64,000 nucleotides of DNA from Armatimonadota bacterium (GTDB lineage: Bacteria; Armatimonadota; Chthonomonadetes; Chthonomonadales; Chthonomonadaceae), in assembly GCA_028871815.1 (NCBI GenBank), contig JAGWMJ010000011.1, positions 62,001-126,000 on the forward strand, in the 5' to 3' direction. Both the position numbers and the translations under genes were made by a program. The notes under the pieces are model-generated. The model searched no databases and had not been told where the DNA came from. It saw only the letters and a list, made by a program, of their open reading frames with translations. Shown piece after piece: positions 63,699-64,000 of the stretch. Positions within the stretch are counted from its first letter, which is position 1, and every line of letters begins with the position of its first letter.

Positions 63699-64000
63699 GC
63701 GAACGCCGCTCCGATGCAACCCTCGAGTAGCCCGAAACAAATCTCAGCATCCGCAAGGGGGGTCGGGGCGCATCCCGCGATCGCGACGTCGTACGTATCC
63801 GCCACCGAATGCTGGAAGAGGCTTATGAGGAGCGGCGACCCCATTCTCAAGCAACCACTGTATGCAGCTGCAGCTACAGCGGCAGCGGCCGCGGCGCATG
63901 CCTTGTACATCGCGGCGGCTTCCTCCAACCACATTTCGAATGTCTGAACGCAGAGTTCAAGTGGCTCAGCCTGAAAAGCCATCGGCATCCCCCTCGCCAC
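63695..64000 (-). CDS. Ala-rich hypothetical protein, 5' end at or beyond window edge
   Basis: At least 101 residues to the window edge. An opening GTG is at 64000, so the gene may be complete or truncated. Contains a run of alanines (ACAAAAAAVAAAAYSG), several Cys and a helical C-terminal part (ICFGLLEGCIGAAFA). No known motif. Its stop overlaps the next start by four bases. Confidence 0.5.
   Translation of the reverse strand: MARGMPMAFQAEPLELCVQTFEMWLEEAAAMYKACAAAAAAVAAAAYSGCLRMGSPLLISLFQHSVADTYDVAIAGCAPTPLADAEICFGLLEGCIGAAFA

Overview
The window is high-GC bacterial chromosome, tightly packed, with many 4-base ATGA/GTGA/TTGA gene overlaps. I infer an Armatimonadota-like organism. The main clue is an orphan DUF1559-type pilin (53143-53826) whose helix reads [12 protein letters not shown], a style typical of that phylum. 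Outer-membrane proteins (TolC, a cytochrome-porin), a tmRNA, gyrA and obg show an ordinary diderm chromosome. No rRNA, tRNA, CRISPR array or transposase was seen.

Layout. 1-4.8 kb: a phosphorelay cluster of a PAS/GAF histidine kinase (cut by the left edge), an Rcp1-like receiver, a receiver-kinase hybrid and a tandem double receiver, with no DNA-binding output domain. 5-6.4 kb: a fructosamine-kinase homologue and a low-molecular-weight phosphatase, a likely protein-deglycation pair. 6.3-12.7 kb: a large secreted protein, a methyltransferase, a glutaminase-A-like secreted protein and a 47-aa zinc ribbon. 12.9-18.8 kb: an accessory island between two direct arrays of a ~170-190 bp repeat. It carries a secreted metzincin protease, small exported proteins, a lipoprotein and two paralogous Cys-rich proteins with a shared head and different tails. 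18.9-23.4 kb: a Rieske ferredoxin and a CNNM/CorC-ybeY-PgpH(7TM-HD) operon. 23.6-26 kb: an arsenic operon arsR-arsM-arsC-aquaporin with no efflux pump and a clear promoter/operator. 26.2-30 kb: glutamate dehydrogenase, a VOC protein and acetyl-CoA synthetase. 30.2-33.4 kb: a CXXCH-porin fusion, an exported Cys-rich protein and the iron-sulfur repair protein ScdA/YtfE. 33.5-40.2 kb: a complete tripartite RND pump with its MarR regulator inside the operon. 40.2-46.1 kb: a membrane protein, anti-sigma factor, ECF sigma factor and gyrA. 46.2-54.7 kb: two very large secreted metalloproteases, the pilin and small envelope proteins. 54.7-63.1 kb: ThuA, an MGH1-like glycosidase, malate and isocitrate dehydrogenases, AIM24, obg and ssrA. 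63.3-64 kb: two small coupled hypothetical genes.

Themes: heavy investment in secreted hydrolases, stress handling (arsenic, nitrosative or iron-sulfur damage, glycation, drugs), and a lineage-specific island that is the best candidate for something undescribed. All assignments come from reading motifs in the sequence. No database search was run.
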